From NCBI GenBank assembly GCA_964518305.1, contig CAZFDK010000008.1, positions 24,240 through 88,239 on the forward strand: a DNA stretch of 64,000 nt, written 5' to 3'. Position 1 is the first letter of the stretch, and every line of letters begins with the position of its first letter. Of this stretch, positions 16,306-25,164 are shown one piece after another. The translations under genes and the position numbers were made by a program. The notes beneath the pieces are model-generated. The model was not told the DNA's origin. It saw only the letters and a program-made list of their open reading frames with translations, and searched no databases. This stretch comes from Caribbeanibacter sp964518305 (GTDB taxonomy: Bacteria > Gemmatimonadota > Gemmatimonadetes > Palauibacterales > Palauibacteraceae).

Positions 16306-17166
16306 ATGTCCCGCCGAATCATCAGCAGCTCCCTCGCGCTGGCCGCGGTCGCCGCCGTGGCCCTGGCCGCACCGCGCGGCGCCACGGCGCAGGAGCTGGA
16401 CGTGCCCTACGTGCCGACGCCGACGGAAGTGGTCTCGACGATGCTGGAGCTCGTCGAGCCCACGCCGCAGGATTCCCTCTACGACCTCGGGTCCGGGGAC
16501 GGACGTATCGTGATCACCGCCGCCGAGCGGTACGGAACGCCCGGCATCGGCGTCGAGCTGGACTCCGGTCGCGTGGCTACCGCCCGCCAGAACGCCCGGG
16601 AATCGGGCGTCCAGGACATGGTGCGCTTCATCCGGGGCGACCTCTTCGACGTCGACGTCAGCGACGCCTCCATCGTCACCCTGTACCTGCTGCCCAGCGT
16701 GAACCGCAGCCTGCGTCCGAAGCTGCTGCGGCAGCTGGAGTCGGGATCCCGCGTGGTCTCCCACGACTTCGACATGGGGGCCTGGAACGCGGACAGCGTC
16801 GTACGCATCCCCGAGAAGAACGGGGGACGGGCCACGGTCTACTTCTGGAAGATCCCGGCACACGTGGCCGGGACGTGGGTCGTGACCAGACCGGACGGAA
16901 GTGAGGCACGAGTCCGAATCGACCAGAAGTACCAGGAGCTGAGGATCAGCCTCCGCGACGGGAGCACGGACGTCGGGGGAGCCGCACTCGACGGCGCCAC
17001 CATCTCGTTCGTGCTCGGCACCGCCACCTACACGGGGACCGTTAGCGGCGACCGCATCGAGGGAACCACCGGGAACGGCGGGAGCTGGTCGGCACGCCGG
17101 GTCTCCGGCGGCGCCGAGTCCATCGAGAACTGGCAGCGCTCTTCCGGATTCCGGGAGGCCGGCTGA
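16306..17166 (+). CDS. Exported class I SAM methyltransferase-like protein
   Basis: A 286-residue protein with a clear signal peptide (SSLALAAVAAVALAAPRGATAQE, cleavage probably after about residue 28) followed by a Rossmann methyltransferase core: motif I LYDLGSGDGRIVITAAERYG, acidic strand 2 IGVELDSGRV, and a later strand with VTLYLLPSVN. The last 100 residues are a beta-rich domain with ending SSGFREAG. An exported SAM enzyme is unusual because SAM is cytoplasmic. AGGAGG precedes the ATG, and the gene follows the APC permease by 12 bp. Confidence 0.85.
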   Translation: MSRRIISSSLALAAVAAVALAAPRGATAQELDVPYVPTPTEVVSTMLELVEPTPQDSLYDLGSGDGRIVITAAERYGTPGIGVELDSGRVATARQNARESGVQDMVRFIRGDLFDVDVSDASIVTLYLLPSVNRSLRPKLLRQLESGSRVVSHDFDMGAWNADSVVRIPEKNGGRATVYFWKIPAHVAGTWVVTRPDGSEARVRIDQKYQELRISLRDGSTDVGGAALDGATISFVLGTATYTGTVSGDRIEGTTGNGGSWSARRVSGGAESIENWQRSSGFREAG

Positions 17167-17227
17167 CGGGCTCACGCCCGCCTCCCTCCAGCCGACCGGA
17201 GGAGAGGTCCGGCGGCCGGGGAGATCC

Positions 17228-17845
17228 CTACAGCTCCTCGCGCTCCAGCAGTCTCTCCCGGCCCGGCGGCCGGGCCGCGCGGAAGCGTCGCAGCAGTGCC
17301 CCCGGGGCGGACGCCACGTGCAGGAGGTCCCGGTCCTCCGCCTCGACGAACTCCTGTTCCACCGCGCGGTCGAGGAAGTCGATGAGCGGATCGAAGTAGC
17401 CTCCGACGTTCAGGAGGCCGCAGGGCTTGGCGTGGAAGCCCAGCTGGGCCCACGTGAGCATCTCGCAGGTCTCCTCCAGCGTGCCGATCCCTCCCGGCAG
17501 GGAGAGGAAGCCGTCCGCCAGCTCCGCCATCCGGGCCTTCCGTTCGTGCATGGAGTCCACGACCTCAAGGCGGGTCAGGTCCTCGCGCCGTCCCTCCTTC
17601 TGCAAGAGGGCCTCGGGGATCACCCCCACCGCGCTCCCGCCGGCGGCCAGCGCCGCGCCGGCGAGCTCGCCCATGAGCCCCCAGCGTCCCCCGCCGAAGA
17701 TCACCTCCAGACCCTCGCGGGCCAGGAGGTCGCCCAGGTCCCGCGCGGCCCGCTCGTACCGGGTCTCCGCTCCCGACCGGGAGCCGGCGAACACGCAGAT
17801 CCGCTCCAGCTCCGGCTCGTCCTGTCTCTCCGGGTCCTCCGTCAC
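17228..17845 (-). CDS. LOG-family nucleoside-monophosphate phosphoribohydrolase
   Basis: A 205-residue Rossmann-like protein of the TIGR00730/LOG family, which releases the base from nucleoside 5'-monophosphates (cytokinin activation in plants). ICVFAGSRSG, VIFGGGRWGLMGELAGAAL, SMHERKARM and the PGGxGTxxE motif in SLPGGIGTLEETCEML are all present. GTG 17845 overlaps the stop of the DinB gene (GTGA), indicating coupling. The C-terminal RFRAARPPGRERLLEREEL is an unusual charged tail. Confidence 0.92.
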   Translation of the reverse strand: MTEDPERQDEPELERICVFAGSRSGAETRYERAARDLGDLLAREGLEVIFGGGRWGLMGELAGAALAAGGSAVGVIPEALLQKEGRREDLTRLEVVDSMHERKARMAELADGFLSLPGGIGTLEETCEMLTWAQLGFHAKPCGLLNVGGYFDPLIDFLDRAVEQEFVEAEDRDLLHVASAPGALLRRFRAARPPGRERLLEREEL

Positions 17846-18363
17846 CAGTTCTCCTCCGCGATTCCGTCCTGGACCCGGTAGAACTCGAGCTCGCGACCGG
17901 TCCGCGCCTTGGTCATGTGGACGATCTGTCCCGTGTGCATCGAGAAGTGCTCCACCACGTGGCACACGGCCTCCAGCACCGTGACCTCCTGCCCCTGTAT
18001 GGTCCGGGTCTCGCCCAGGGAGCCGGGATCTAGCTCCTCGAGCACGCCGCAGGCCTCCTCGACGGTGCCCCGGAGGTGTGCGAACAGCTCCTCCGGGTCC
18101 CCGTCGCCGCGCTCGAACTCCCGGGAGCGGCGACGCACGTCCTCCGCGTCGCCGACGCCGCTCACGATCCACTGCCGGGTGTTGCCCGCCAGGTGGAGGA
18201 GCAGGTTACCGACGCTGTTGCAGGCCTCGTTCGGCCGCCACCACACGTCGTCCCGGTCCAGGCGCTCGAGGCACCGGCGGATCTTGGGCACGTACTCCCC
18301 GCTCAGGTAGTCGCCCGCGATATCGAGAACCGCTCTCCCGGTCGGGCCCCGCGTGCCGCTCAC
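17842..18363 (-). CDS. DinB-family protein (DUF1572 type)
   Basis: A 173-residue four-helix DinB-superfamily protein. WWRPNEACNSVGNLLLHLAGN and VVEHFSMHTGQIVHM carry the three His residues that bind a divalent metal in this fold. Bacterial DinB relatives include thiol S-transferases; the substrate here is unknown. The GTG start is four bases after the stop of the upstream gene, and its TGA overlaps the LOG gene start. Confidence 0.88.
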   Translation of the reverse strand: MSGTRGPTGRAVLDIAGDYLSGEYVPKIRRCLERLDRDDVWWRPNEACNSVGNLLLHLAGNTRQWIVSGVGDAEDVRRRSREFERGDGDPEELFAHLRGTVEEACGVLEELDPGSLGETRTIQGQEVTVLEAVCHVVEHFSMHTGQIVHMTKARTGRELEFYRVQDGIAEENW

Positions 18364-18367
18364 GGGC

Positions 18368-18679
18368 TCAGTCCTGCTCGGGCATCGAGCTCGGCCGGCG
18401 CACCCGCTTCACCGTGTGCACGCTCCACTCCCCCCCGGCCTCCCGGGAGGCGGCGACGTTCAGCACGTGGTCCTCGAGCTCCGGCCCCTCGGTGCGGCCG
18501 AAGAGCACGGTGTATTCCTCGCGTTCCCGGTTCGCGAAGCACTTGGCGAAGGTCCACTCGACCCCGTCGTCCGACTCCTCCTCTCGGACGTGGTTCATCA
18601 CCCGGAAGGCGGCGTCGCACTCCTCGAGGAATTCCTCGCGGTCCTCGATCACCCAGGTCTGACGGGAGATGCGGTACAT
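18368..18679 (-). CDS. Hypothetical protein
   Basis: A 103-residue soluble protein (MYRISRQTWVIEDREEF at the start) with mixed alpha/beta character and no signal peptide or known motif. It lies four bases upstream of the DinB gene on the same strand, so it probably belongs to that transcript. The Shine-Dalgarno is weak. Confidence 0.6.
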   Translation of the reverse strand: MYRISRQTWVIEDREEFLEECDAAFRVMNHVREEESDDGVEWTFAKCFANREREEYTVLFGRTEGPELEDHVLNVAASREAGGEWSVHTVKRVRRPSSMPEQD

Positions 18680-18724
18680 GAAAGCGGGGATCGCAGTGCG
18701 GATCGGATCCGACGAGCTCCGGCT

Positions 18725-18817
18725 CTAGCTGCGGCCGCCACCCTCGCCGCCGCCGTACACCCACAGGGCGAAGGCGCCGGCGATGACCACCACGAGCGCG
18801 ATTACGACAATGGACAT
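18725..18817 (-). CDS. Possible 30-residue membrane microprotein
   Basis: An ATG-to-TAG frame encoding 30 residues: one strongly hydrophobic helix (SIVVIALVVVIAGAFALWVY) followed by a Gly-rich tail GGGEGGGRS. Such composition is typical of genuine small membrane proteins and unlike a random GC-rich frame, but no clear Shine-Dalgarno is seen. It precedes the hypothetical gene at 18368-18679 on the same strand. Confidence 0.4.
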   Translation of the reverse strand: MSIVVIALVVVIAGAFALWVYGGGEGGGRS

Positions 18818-18969
18818 GACCACGGTACGTCAGCTCTCCCGTCGTTGGATACCAGCAGTCTCGCCCGACCCGACGCGGCTCGCTTCTCCCACCCCTGGAG
18901 CCGCCGCAACCGGGACGAAATGTAGCCTCGCCCGCCGGAGTCCGCATCCGTCGCCCGCGGGGGTCGCGC

Positions 18970-19329
18970 TCAGAATCTCAGCGACACATCCAGCGTCGTT
19001 CGGTCGGGGCCCGGGCCGAACTCCTGCTCCACCCGGACCTTCCGTCCCTTCCCGAAGCGTAGCTCCGCACCGACCTCTCCCGACGTCCCGTCCAGGGCGA
19101 TCTGGCGCTCCACGCCGCCGGTGAGGATCAGGGTGTCGTCGGCCGACAGGCCGATTCCGGCACGGGATCGCAGGGAGAGGACGACCTCGTCCGGGCTCGA
19201 GTAGTCGATCTCGAGCGACGCCCGGGAGGCGTCCGCCACGTGCAGCATGAGCCTGCCGCTCCCCTCGATCTCGCCGTCGGCCCGGGACTTCCCCCGGAGC
19301 CGGATCTCCACTTTCTCGTCGTCGGACAT
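18970..19329 (-). CDS. Hypothetical beta-rich protein
   Basis: A 119-residue soluble protein without signal peptide. Alternating hydrophobic/charged residues (VEIRLRGKSRADGEIEG, RASLEIDYSSPDEVVLSL) suggest repeated beta strands, perhaps an immunity- or LEA-like sheet, but I recognise no family. GGAGG lies four bases before the ATG, supporting translation. Confidence 0.6.
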   Translation of the reverse strand: MSDDEKVEIRLRGKSRADGEIEGSGRLMLHVADASRASLEIDYSSPDEVVLSLRSRAGIGLSADDTLILTGGVERQIALDGTSGEVGAELRFGKGRKVRVEQEFGPGPDRTTLDVSLRF

Positions 19330-19511
19330 GTCGCCTCCGCTGCTGGTTCGCCCTTCCCCCTCGCCCCGGATACTCTAACACGTGGAGCGGTTCGGCGCGG
19401 AATCCGGCGCTCTCCCGAAATCAGGCTCCGACGGCGGACGTAGGGATTCCCCGGGAGCCCCGCCGGGTCCCGGCGTTCCGACGAGATCAGCGCATCACCT
19501 CCGAAGGTCCC

Positions 19512-20861
19512 ATGAGCAATCGCCTGCTGGCCCCGCTATTCGCCGTCCTCGCGCTCGCGCTCCTCCCCGCCGTCGCCCCGGCCCCGTCCGAACCGGCCTC
19601 CGGCGCGCAGGGCGAGGCGACGCGTCTGCTCCGGCAGCCCACCGTCAGCGACAGCCTCATCGCCTTCGCCTGCGCCAACGACATCCGGGTGGTCCCGCGA
19701 TCCGGCGGCGCCGCCCGGCGCCTGACCTCGTTCCGCGGCGACTTCCCCTGGACCCGCGAGCACTGGAAAGACGCAGGCGACATGATCACGGACGCCGAGA
19801 TCTCGCCCACGGGCGCCAGGGCCCTCTTCCAGGCTCGCGGCGAGATCCTCACGATGCCCGGCTAGGAGGGCGAGCTCTTCTACCTGGAGAACCCCCAGCC
19901 GCTGACCATCGACCGGGGGCCGCCCGCCGGCACCCTCCACCGCTACACGCTGGAGGAGCGGGATGCGTCCACCTTCCTCGAGGGCGTCCAGTCCTACGAC
20001 GTCTCCCACGACGGGAGCAGCCTGCGCTATTCGGCCCGGGGCCAGTGGGGCATCGTCCCCACCCGGGGCGAGGCGCAGGCGAGCCGGGGTGCGCTCCCCA
20101 CCGACCGTCTGCGTGTTCGGGTGGATCCCTCCGAGGAGTGGGAGCAGATCGTCCACGAGGCATGGCGTATCGAGCGCGACTACTTCTACGTGGACAACAT
20201 GCACGGGGCCGACTGGCCCGATGTCCGCCGTCGGTGCGCCCCCTGGCTCGACCACGTCCGCCATCGGTCGGATCTCACCTACCTGCTGGACGTCATGGCC
20301 GGCGAGCTGTCGGTGGGCCACTCCTTCACCGGCGGCGGGGACGAGCCGGACGTGGACGAGGTCCCCGTGGGACTGCTGGGGGCGGACCTGTCCGTAGAGA
20401 ACGGCCGGTACCGCATCGAGAGGATCTACACGGGCGCCCCGTGGACGCCGGACGTCCGCGCCCCGCTCGCGGAACCCGGGGTCGACGTCTCGGAGGGCGA
20501 CGACCTGCTGGCCGCGGGCGGACGGGACCTGAGGCCGCCGACGAACCCCTACCGCCTCCTGGACGGGACGGCGGAGCGCCAGCCCACCCTCACCGTGAAC
20601 GACAGTCCCACGGCGGAGGGCGCGCGCCGGATCACCGTGGTCCCGGTCGGCAGCGACACCGAGGTTTTGCGCCGGGCGTGGGTGGAGCACGACCGCGCCC
20701 TGGTGGACGCCCTCTCCGACGGGCGACTCGGCGGCGACCCGCAGCTGGAGCGGGCGGTTCAGGAGGCCCTCCGCCTGCTGGAGGAGAGGGATTGGCCGCG
20801 AATCCGCCCCGAGCCCGACCCTCCAGTGCGGGTGAAGCGGCCCGGTGAGGGTGGCGGCTGA
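19512..20861 (+). pseudogene. Tricorn-type S41 protease remnant with in-frame TAG and internal deletions
   Basis: The frame opens with a signal peptide and LLRQPTVSDSLIAFACANDI, the start of the tricorn beta-propeller, meets TAG at 19863-19865, and continues in the same frame through YSARGQWGIVPT, VHEAWRIERDYFY, NMHGADWPDV and GELSVGHSF (the C1/PDZ region) to DPQLERAVQEALRLLEER, the family's C-terminal end. Relatives are about 1050 residues; this one has 450 codons. Most propeller blades are missing around RRLTSFRGDFPW and at the TAG, and the catalytic S41 half is gone just before DPQLER. All the joins I can see keep frame. It cannot be an active protease. Confidence 0.85.
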
Positions 20862-20906
20862 TGGCCCGGACCGGCGGATCGGGGCGGGCCGGGCGGCGGC
20901 TCGGAA

Positions 20907-21125
20907 CTACTCCGGCCCGCCCCGACGTCTGCTCCGAAGGTAGTCCCGGATCCGGTGGACCAGGGGCGCGACGAGCCCTCCGACGGTGAGGCCGATGACC
21001 GAGAAGAGGAGGAGCGGTCCCCAGTTGGAGAAGACGGGGGCGTCGATGGCGGCGTTCATGTATAAGCCGAGGACGAGGAACACGATCCAACCCGTCACGG
21101 CGCCGGCGACTGTTCGTCGTACCAC
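20907..21125 (-). CDS. Small membrane protein
   Basis: A 72-residue protein with two membrane helices (VTGWIVFLVLGLYMNAAI and LLLFSVIGLTVGGLVAPLV) and a basic C terminus. GGAGG lies shortly before GTG 21125. It begins one base after the stop of the dehalogenase gene and is probably co-transcribed with it. No family recognised. Confidence 0.65.
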   Translation of the reverse strand: MVRRTVAGAVTGWIVFLVLGLYMNAAIDAPVFSNWGPLLLFSVIGLTVGGLVAPLVHRIRDYLRSRRRGGPE

Positions 21126-21126
21126 G

Positions 21127-22056
21127 CTATCCTCCCTCCGGGGACGTCGGGTCGGACTCCCGGCTTCTCCGCATACTCCGTCGCACTCCGCCCGCCAGCC
21201 GCTCCGGGCGGTCCTCCTGCAGATAGTGGCCGGCGTCCTCCACGCGGTCCACGGAAGCCTCCGGGAACCGGTCGCGCCAGCGGCTCAGGTATCCCTCCCG
21301 GCCCAGGGCCGGGTCCTTCGTCCCCCAGATCAGCTCCAGGGGTAGCGAGTCCAGCCCCCGGGCCTCCCGCCACGTGGTCTCCAGCCAGCCGGCGAACGTC
21401 CGTATGGCGCGGGGGAAGACCCAGGTGCCGCGGCGGCTGTCGCGGTCGGGAAACGGCTTCCTGTACGCCTCGAGCACCGTCTCCGTCCGCCGCTCGGAGC
21501 GATGGATTCCCAGCGGGACCACGTGGCGGGCGAAGAAGTTGTGCTCCAGCTGGAGCCAGCGGCCCATCGTCGCTCCCCCCATGAGTCTGGAGAAGAGCCG
21601 GAGACGCCAGTCCGGCGCCCAGCACCAGGTGTTCGCCATCACCAGCCCCGCCGTTCGGCCGGGCCGCTCGACAGCGATTTTGAGCCCGATTGAGCCTCCC
21701 CAGTCCTGCCCCACCACGACGAGGCCGTCGAGCTGCAGCTCGTCCACGAGCTCTCCCACCCATCGTGCGTGCTCGCCGGGCGTGTAGCCATAGCCCTCCG
21801 GGTGGTCGGAGAAGCCGAATCCGGGGTAGTCCGGGGCGATGCATCGGCAGTCGCCCTCCAGATCGCGGATCACCCGGCGATAGAGGAAGGACCACGTGGG
21901 ATTGCCGTGGAGCATGAGGACCGGACGCCCCTCCCCCACGTCCACGTAGTGCATGGCCGAGCCGCCGCGCTCCAACCAGCGGGATTCGAAGGGATACTCC
22001 CGCTCGTCCACCGGGAAGGGGCGGCGGCTCGCGTCCCGGCTCATGTCCCGGCTCAT
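21127..22056 (-). CDS. Haloalkane dehalogenase-like alpha/beta hydrolase
   Basis: A 309-residue alpha/beta hydrolase. The oxyanion segment LHGNPTWSFLYRR gives the Asn/Trp pair, and the nucleophile elbow VGQDWGGSIG has Asp followed by Trp, the arrangement of haloalkane dehalogenases, which replace halide by hydroxyl. The acid is probably in IWGTKDPALG and the base in VEDAGHYLQEDRP. A short direct duplication creates two candidate starts, ATG 22056 and ATG 22044 (MSRDMSRD). Epoxide hydrolase remains an alternative, but those usually lack this Asn-Pro-Thr-Trp plus Asp-Trp combination. Confidence 0.85.
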   Translation of the reverse strand: MSRDMSRDASRRPFPVDEREYPFESRWLERGGSAMHYVDVGEGRPVLMLHGNPTWSFLYRRVIRDLEGDCRCIAPDYPGFGFSDHPEGYGYTPGEHARWVGELVDELQLDGLVVVGQDWGGSIGLKIAVERPGRTAGLVMANTWCWAPDWRLRLFSRLMGGATMGRWLQLEHNFFARHVVPLGIHRSERRTETVLEAYRKPFPDRDSRRGTWVFPRAIRTFAGWLETTWREARGLDSLPLELIWGTKDPALGREGYLSRWRDRFPEASVDRVEDAGHYLQEDRPERLAGGVRRSMRRSRESDPTSPEGG

Positions 22057-22111
22057 GTCGGACCCGAGACTAACCGCCCCGTGAGGCGCGGAAAAGGAGC
22101 GGGCGCACCGG

Positions 22112-23815
22112 CTACGGCCGCGGCCCGTCGGTCCGGACGGCCGGGCCACCACCGATCTCGGCTCCGGCGCGGGCCAGGATCGTTCCGGAGCTGCCGGACA
22201 TGGCCTCGTAGTAGCGGACGAACCGGTCGATCTCGTCGGCGTCCTGCTGCTCCAGGTTGTGGGCCCAGCGATAGGAGATGGGCTGGTACCACAGCTCCGC
22301 CTGGACGCTGAACGGGCCGTCGGCGCCGGCCACGTCCACGGAGTATCGAACCCGATCGCGGCTGCCCGTGAAGTCGTCGTCCCCGAAGGCCCGACCCTGC
22401 ACGGCCACGTCCTCGGGCACGTCCCCCTTGGTGAAGCCCTTCGGCAGGATCCGGTTGTCCTTCGTGAACCGGATCGCCTCCAACAGGCCCGTTGTCACGG
22501 TGCTGTCGGGATCCACCATGATCACCTCGTAGATCTGGACCTCGTCCTCGCTGTCGATCTGCTCGTGGTGGGGCTCGAAGGCCCGAGGGTTGCCGTCGTT
22601 GTCGTTGCCGCTGATCGAACCGTCCCGGTTCAGCGCGCCGGACTCGAACACGACCTGGCCACTTCGGTCCCGGACCGTCAGGTAAATCCAGGCGCGCCGC
22701 GAGGGATAGGCCGTCGGCAGCTTGTGGCCTGCCAGGTTCGTCACCGAGACCGTAGCCGTCAGCCGGTCCCCGCGCAGAGAGGTGGTGTCGACGCTCATCC
22801 TTGCGGCGCTGGTCTCCAGATGCTGGATCGTGCGCCGGGCTGCCGTGGAGAACTGCTGGGACGTGGCCTGGACGCCGAGCTCGCTTCCGTAGCGGGCGAA
22901 GAGGCGCTGCATGAAGAAGTTTCCGCCGCGGAAGACGTGGCGGTTCACGCTGTCCCTCGGCTGACCGAGCACGCCGGTGACGGCCACCTCCTCCTCCACC
23001 ACGGGCATGTGGCAGTCCTGGCAGCTCTTCTCGTCCCGGTAGTCGCTGTTCAGCCACTCCACGTAGGGCACCTGCTCGGGTAGCTCGCCGATGGCCTCCC
23101 CCTGCTCGTTCAGCGTGTGGGTATAGAGCGTGTGGCAGCTGGCGCACAGCTCCGACTCCTGGATGTGGGAGCCCTGGCGCGGCGTGTACGCCGAGGCGGA
23201 GTGCATCAGGCTGGTCCGGCCCGTGTCCACGGCGAACGGCCCGAAGATCTCACGCTGGTTCCAGGGCGTCACCGAATCGATGACGAAGCCGCCGACGAAG
23301 CTCTCCTCCGTGCCCAGCTTCTCCGGCTGGATCTGGTGGCACACGGTGCACGAGACGCCGTCGGCCGCCAGGACGTCCTGTCGCGTCGCCGCTTTCTTCG
23401 CCCCCGGCTGGCCGTGGATGAACGGCAGGTGGGTGAAGATCTTCCCGCTGGCGCCGCCGACCTTCGCCCGGTAGCGGGACATCGGCATGTGGCAGGTGGA
23501 GCACTCGTCCTGGATGGCCTCCGACGCGCTCGGGTGCAAAAGGGTCTCCCGCCGGATGGAAGCCTGCCAGTAGGGATCTCGGGCGGAGTTGGCCATCATG
23601 GACGCCTCCCAGTCCTTGCCGATGGAGACGTCCTTCCCCGACGGGGTGATCATCCCGTTGTGGCAGGCGACGCACATGTTCCCGGTCTGGAACATCTGCG
23701 GGTGACCCTGCCCCGGTTGACCGCCGGCCTCCTGGGCCGGCATCGCTCCGGGCGCCAACAGCAGTGCTCCGGCGAACGCCGCGAGCGCGGTCCGTCCCAT
23801 CGTGGCCTCTCGCAT
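22112..23815 (-). CDS. Pentahaem c-type cytochrome
   Basis: A 567-residue exported protein with five CxxCH haem sites, all in the N-terminal half: CVACH 48-52, CSTCH 105-109, CTVCH 156-160, CASCH 224-228 and CQDCH 265-269. The other half is haem-free and beta-rich. AAGGAG six bases before ATG 23815 overlaps the TAA of the upstream gene, so translation is tightly linked to the cytochrome-porin fusion. It should be a periplasmic or surface electron carrier; I do not recognise an enzyme family. Start codon choice is supported by that Shine-Dalgarno. Confidence 0.9.
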   Translation of the reverse strand: MREATMGRTALAAFAGALLLAPGAMPAQEAGGQPGQGHPQMFQTGNMCVACHNGMITPSGKDVSIGKDWEASMMANSARDPYWQASIRRETLLHPSASEAIQDECSTCHMPMSRYRAKVGGASGKIFTHLPFIHGQPGAKKAATRQDVLAADGVSCTVCHQIQPEKLGTEESFVGGFVIDSVTPWNQREIFGPFAVDTGRTSLMHSASAYTPRQGSHIQESELCASCHTLYTHTLNEQGEAIGELPEQVPYVEWLNSDYRDEKSCQDCHMPVVEEEVAVTGVLGQPRDSVNRHVFRGGNFFMQRLFARYGSELGVQATSQQFSTAARRTIQHLETSAARMSVDTTSLRGDRLTATVSVTNLAGHKLPTAYPSRRAWIYLTVRDRSGQVVFESGALNRDGSISGNDNDGNPRAFEPHHEQIDSEDEVQIYEVIMVDPDSTVTTGLLEAIRFTKDNRILPKGFTKGDVPEDVAVQGRAFGDDDFTGSRDRVRYSVDVAGADGPFSVQAELWYQPISYRWAHNLEQQDADEIDRFVRYYEAMSGSSGTILARAGAEIGGGPAVRTDGPRP

Positions 23816-23825
23816 CGTAATCTCC

Positions 23826-24989
23826 TTACCAGCCGGCGAAGAAGCCGCCGTCGAAGTAGTCCCAGAGCACGTAGACCAGCACCTCGGTCTCGCGCACGTC
23901 GGCGTCGTTCATCGGAATCCGCACGGCGACGTTGCCCATCACGTGCTGCCGGGTGTTCAGCGTCACCTGGAGCTGGGGGACCAGGTCCCAGTTCGTCGTG
24001 GCGCCGGACTCCAGCTCCCGGCTCCCGAGGACCTCGATCATGGGGGACCAGGCCCGGCCCCACTCGCCCGAGGTGAACGTCTTACCCAGGCCCGCCCGCC
24101 AGAAGCCCTCCTCCGTCCGGTCGTCGGTGGCGGGGATCTCCGCCCCGGTCTGCGCGTGGAGGAAGGCGCCGTTCGGAAGGAGCTGGCCGTAGGAGAGGAA
24201 GGGCTCGAAGGTGGCGGTGCCGTTCCCGAACCCGTCGCTCTCGTCACCGGTGGGGAGGATGACCTCGCCGGTCAGGCTCAGGATGCTCCCGCTCTCGAGG
24301 CCGTGGAAGAGCACGCGCTTCCAGCCCAGGGCCATGTCGCCCAGGCCGCCGTTCCAGTTGGCGGACTCGCCCGCGGCGCTCACGTCGCGGAACCCGAAGG
24401 GCGCCACCACCTCGAGCTGATTCCGGGCGCCGAACCGCCGCTCGTAGACCAGCTCGTTCATCACGGCGGTGTTCCCCTCGGCGGGCACGCTGGTCGTCCA
24501 CACCGCCTCGTCCTCGGGGTAGGCCTTCTCGGTGAACATGGCCCGCGGGAGGTTCAGCTCTCCCCGCGGCCAGTCGTCGTTGCCGCAGAAGCCCCGGATG
24601 TAGTCGATGGCGCGCTCGAGCTCGTCGGGCGTGAGCAGGCCGCCGAAGGCCGGCATCACCCGCCCGAAGCCGCGGACGCGGCCGCCCTGGTGGGCCACCG
24701 CCACCCAGTCGCCGGTGGGCTCCCTCGAGGCGAAGTTGCAGCTGGTGAAGTCGGGCAGCGGCGTGTCGAATCCGACACGGCTCTTCGGCGCACCGTCCCC
24801 GTCCACGCCGTGACAGTTGGCGCACGCCGCCTCGTAGATCTCCTTGCCCGTGGAGGGCGCGTCCCGGGGAAGGACGTCGCCGCGACCGCTCTCCTGTCCA
24901 TCGGCCGACGGGGCCGCGAGCGGCAGCATGAGCATCACCGCCGCGGCCAGGGCTGCCCGGGCCGTGCAACGCAGTCCCATGAGATGCAT
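23826..24989 (-). CDS. Monohaem cytochrome c fused to an outer-membrane beta-barrel-like domain
   Basis: A 387-residue exported protein in two parts. Residues 45-135 are a class I cytochrome c: CANCH at 56-60, a likely axial Met in GRVMPAFGG near 112 and the C-terminal helix LERAIDYIRGF. Residues 150-387 alternate hydrophobic and polar strands (LEVVAPFGFRDV, LTGEVILPTGD, ATFEPFLSYGQLL, NWDLVPQLQVTLN, VLVYVLWDYFDGGFFAGW) and end in an aromatic residue, as in outer-membrane barrels. The plan recalls Cyc2-type fused porin-cytochromes, though the haem domain differs. It is the first gene of the operon with the pentahaem protein. Confidence 0.82.
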   Translation of the reverse strand: MHLMGLRCTARAALAAAVMLMLPLAAPSADGQESGRGDVLPRDAPSTGKEIYEAACANCHGVDGDGAPKSRVGFDTPLPDFTSCNFASREPTGDWVAVAHQGGRVRGFGRVMPAFGGLLTPDELERAIDYIRGFCGNDDWPRGELNLPRAMFTEKAYPEDEAVWTTSVPAEGNTAVMNELVYERRFGARNQLEVVAPFGFRDVSAAGESANWNGGLGDMALGWKRVLFHGLESGSILSLTGEVILPTGDESDGFGNGTATFEPFLSYGQLLPNGAFLHAQTGAEIPATDDRTEEGFWRAGLGKTFTSGEWGRAWSPMIEVLGSRELESGATTNWDLVPQLQVTLNTRQHVMGNVAVRIPMNDADVRETEVLVYVLWDYFDGGFFAGW

Positions 24990-25164
24990 CGTCTCTCCCG
25001 CGTCTCGGAATTCGCTATCTGCGGCTCGAGGGCCGCGCCGACCTGCCTCGACTGATCCGCTTTCAGTCTAGCCGCCGCCGCGCCGCCGGTCTGTCGGGAA
25101 GGCACTTACTCGCGTCGTGGGGAACCTCCCGTGCGGCAGATCCCCGCCGGCGCCGGCCCTCGCG

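Noticed and set aside
14686..17175. Long minus-strand frame opposite the APC permease and methyltransferase
   Set aside because: Its composition is that of an antisense frame and it would cover two well-supported plus-strand genes.
4105..20861. UAG recoding (reassigned amber codon) to explain the two in-frame TAG codons
   Set aside because: Several intact genes here (the radical SAM, LOG and Mth938-like genes among others) end in TAG at the expected place, and the tricorn gene has also lost its catalytic domain, so decay is simpler.
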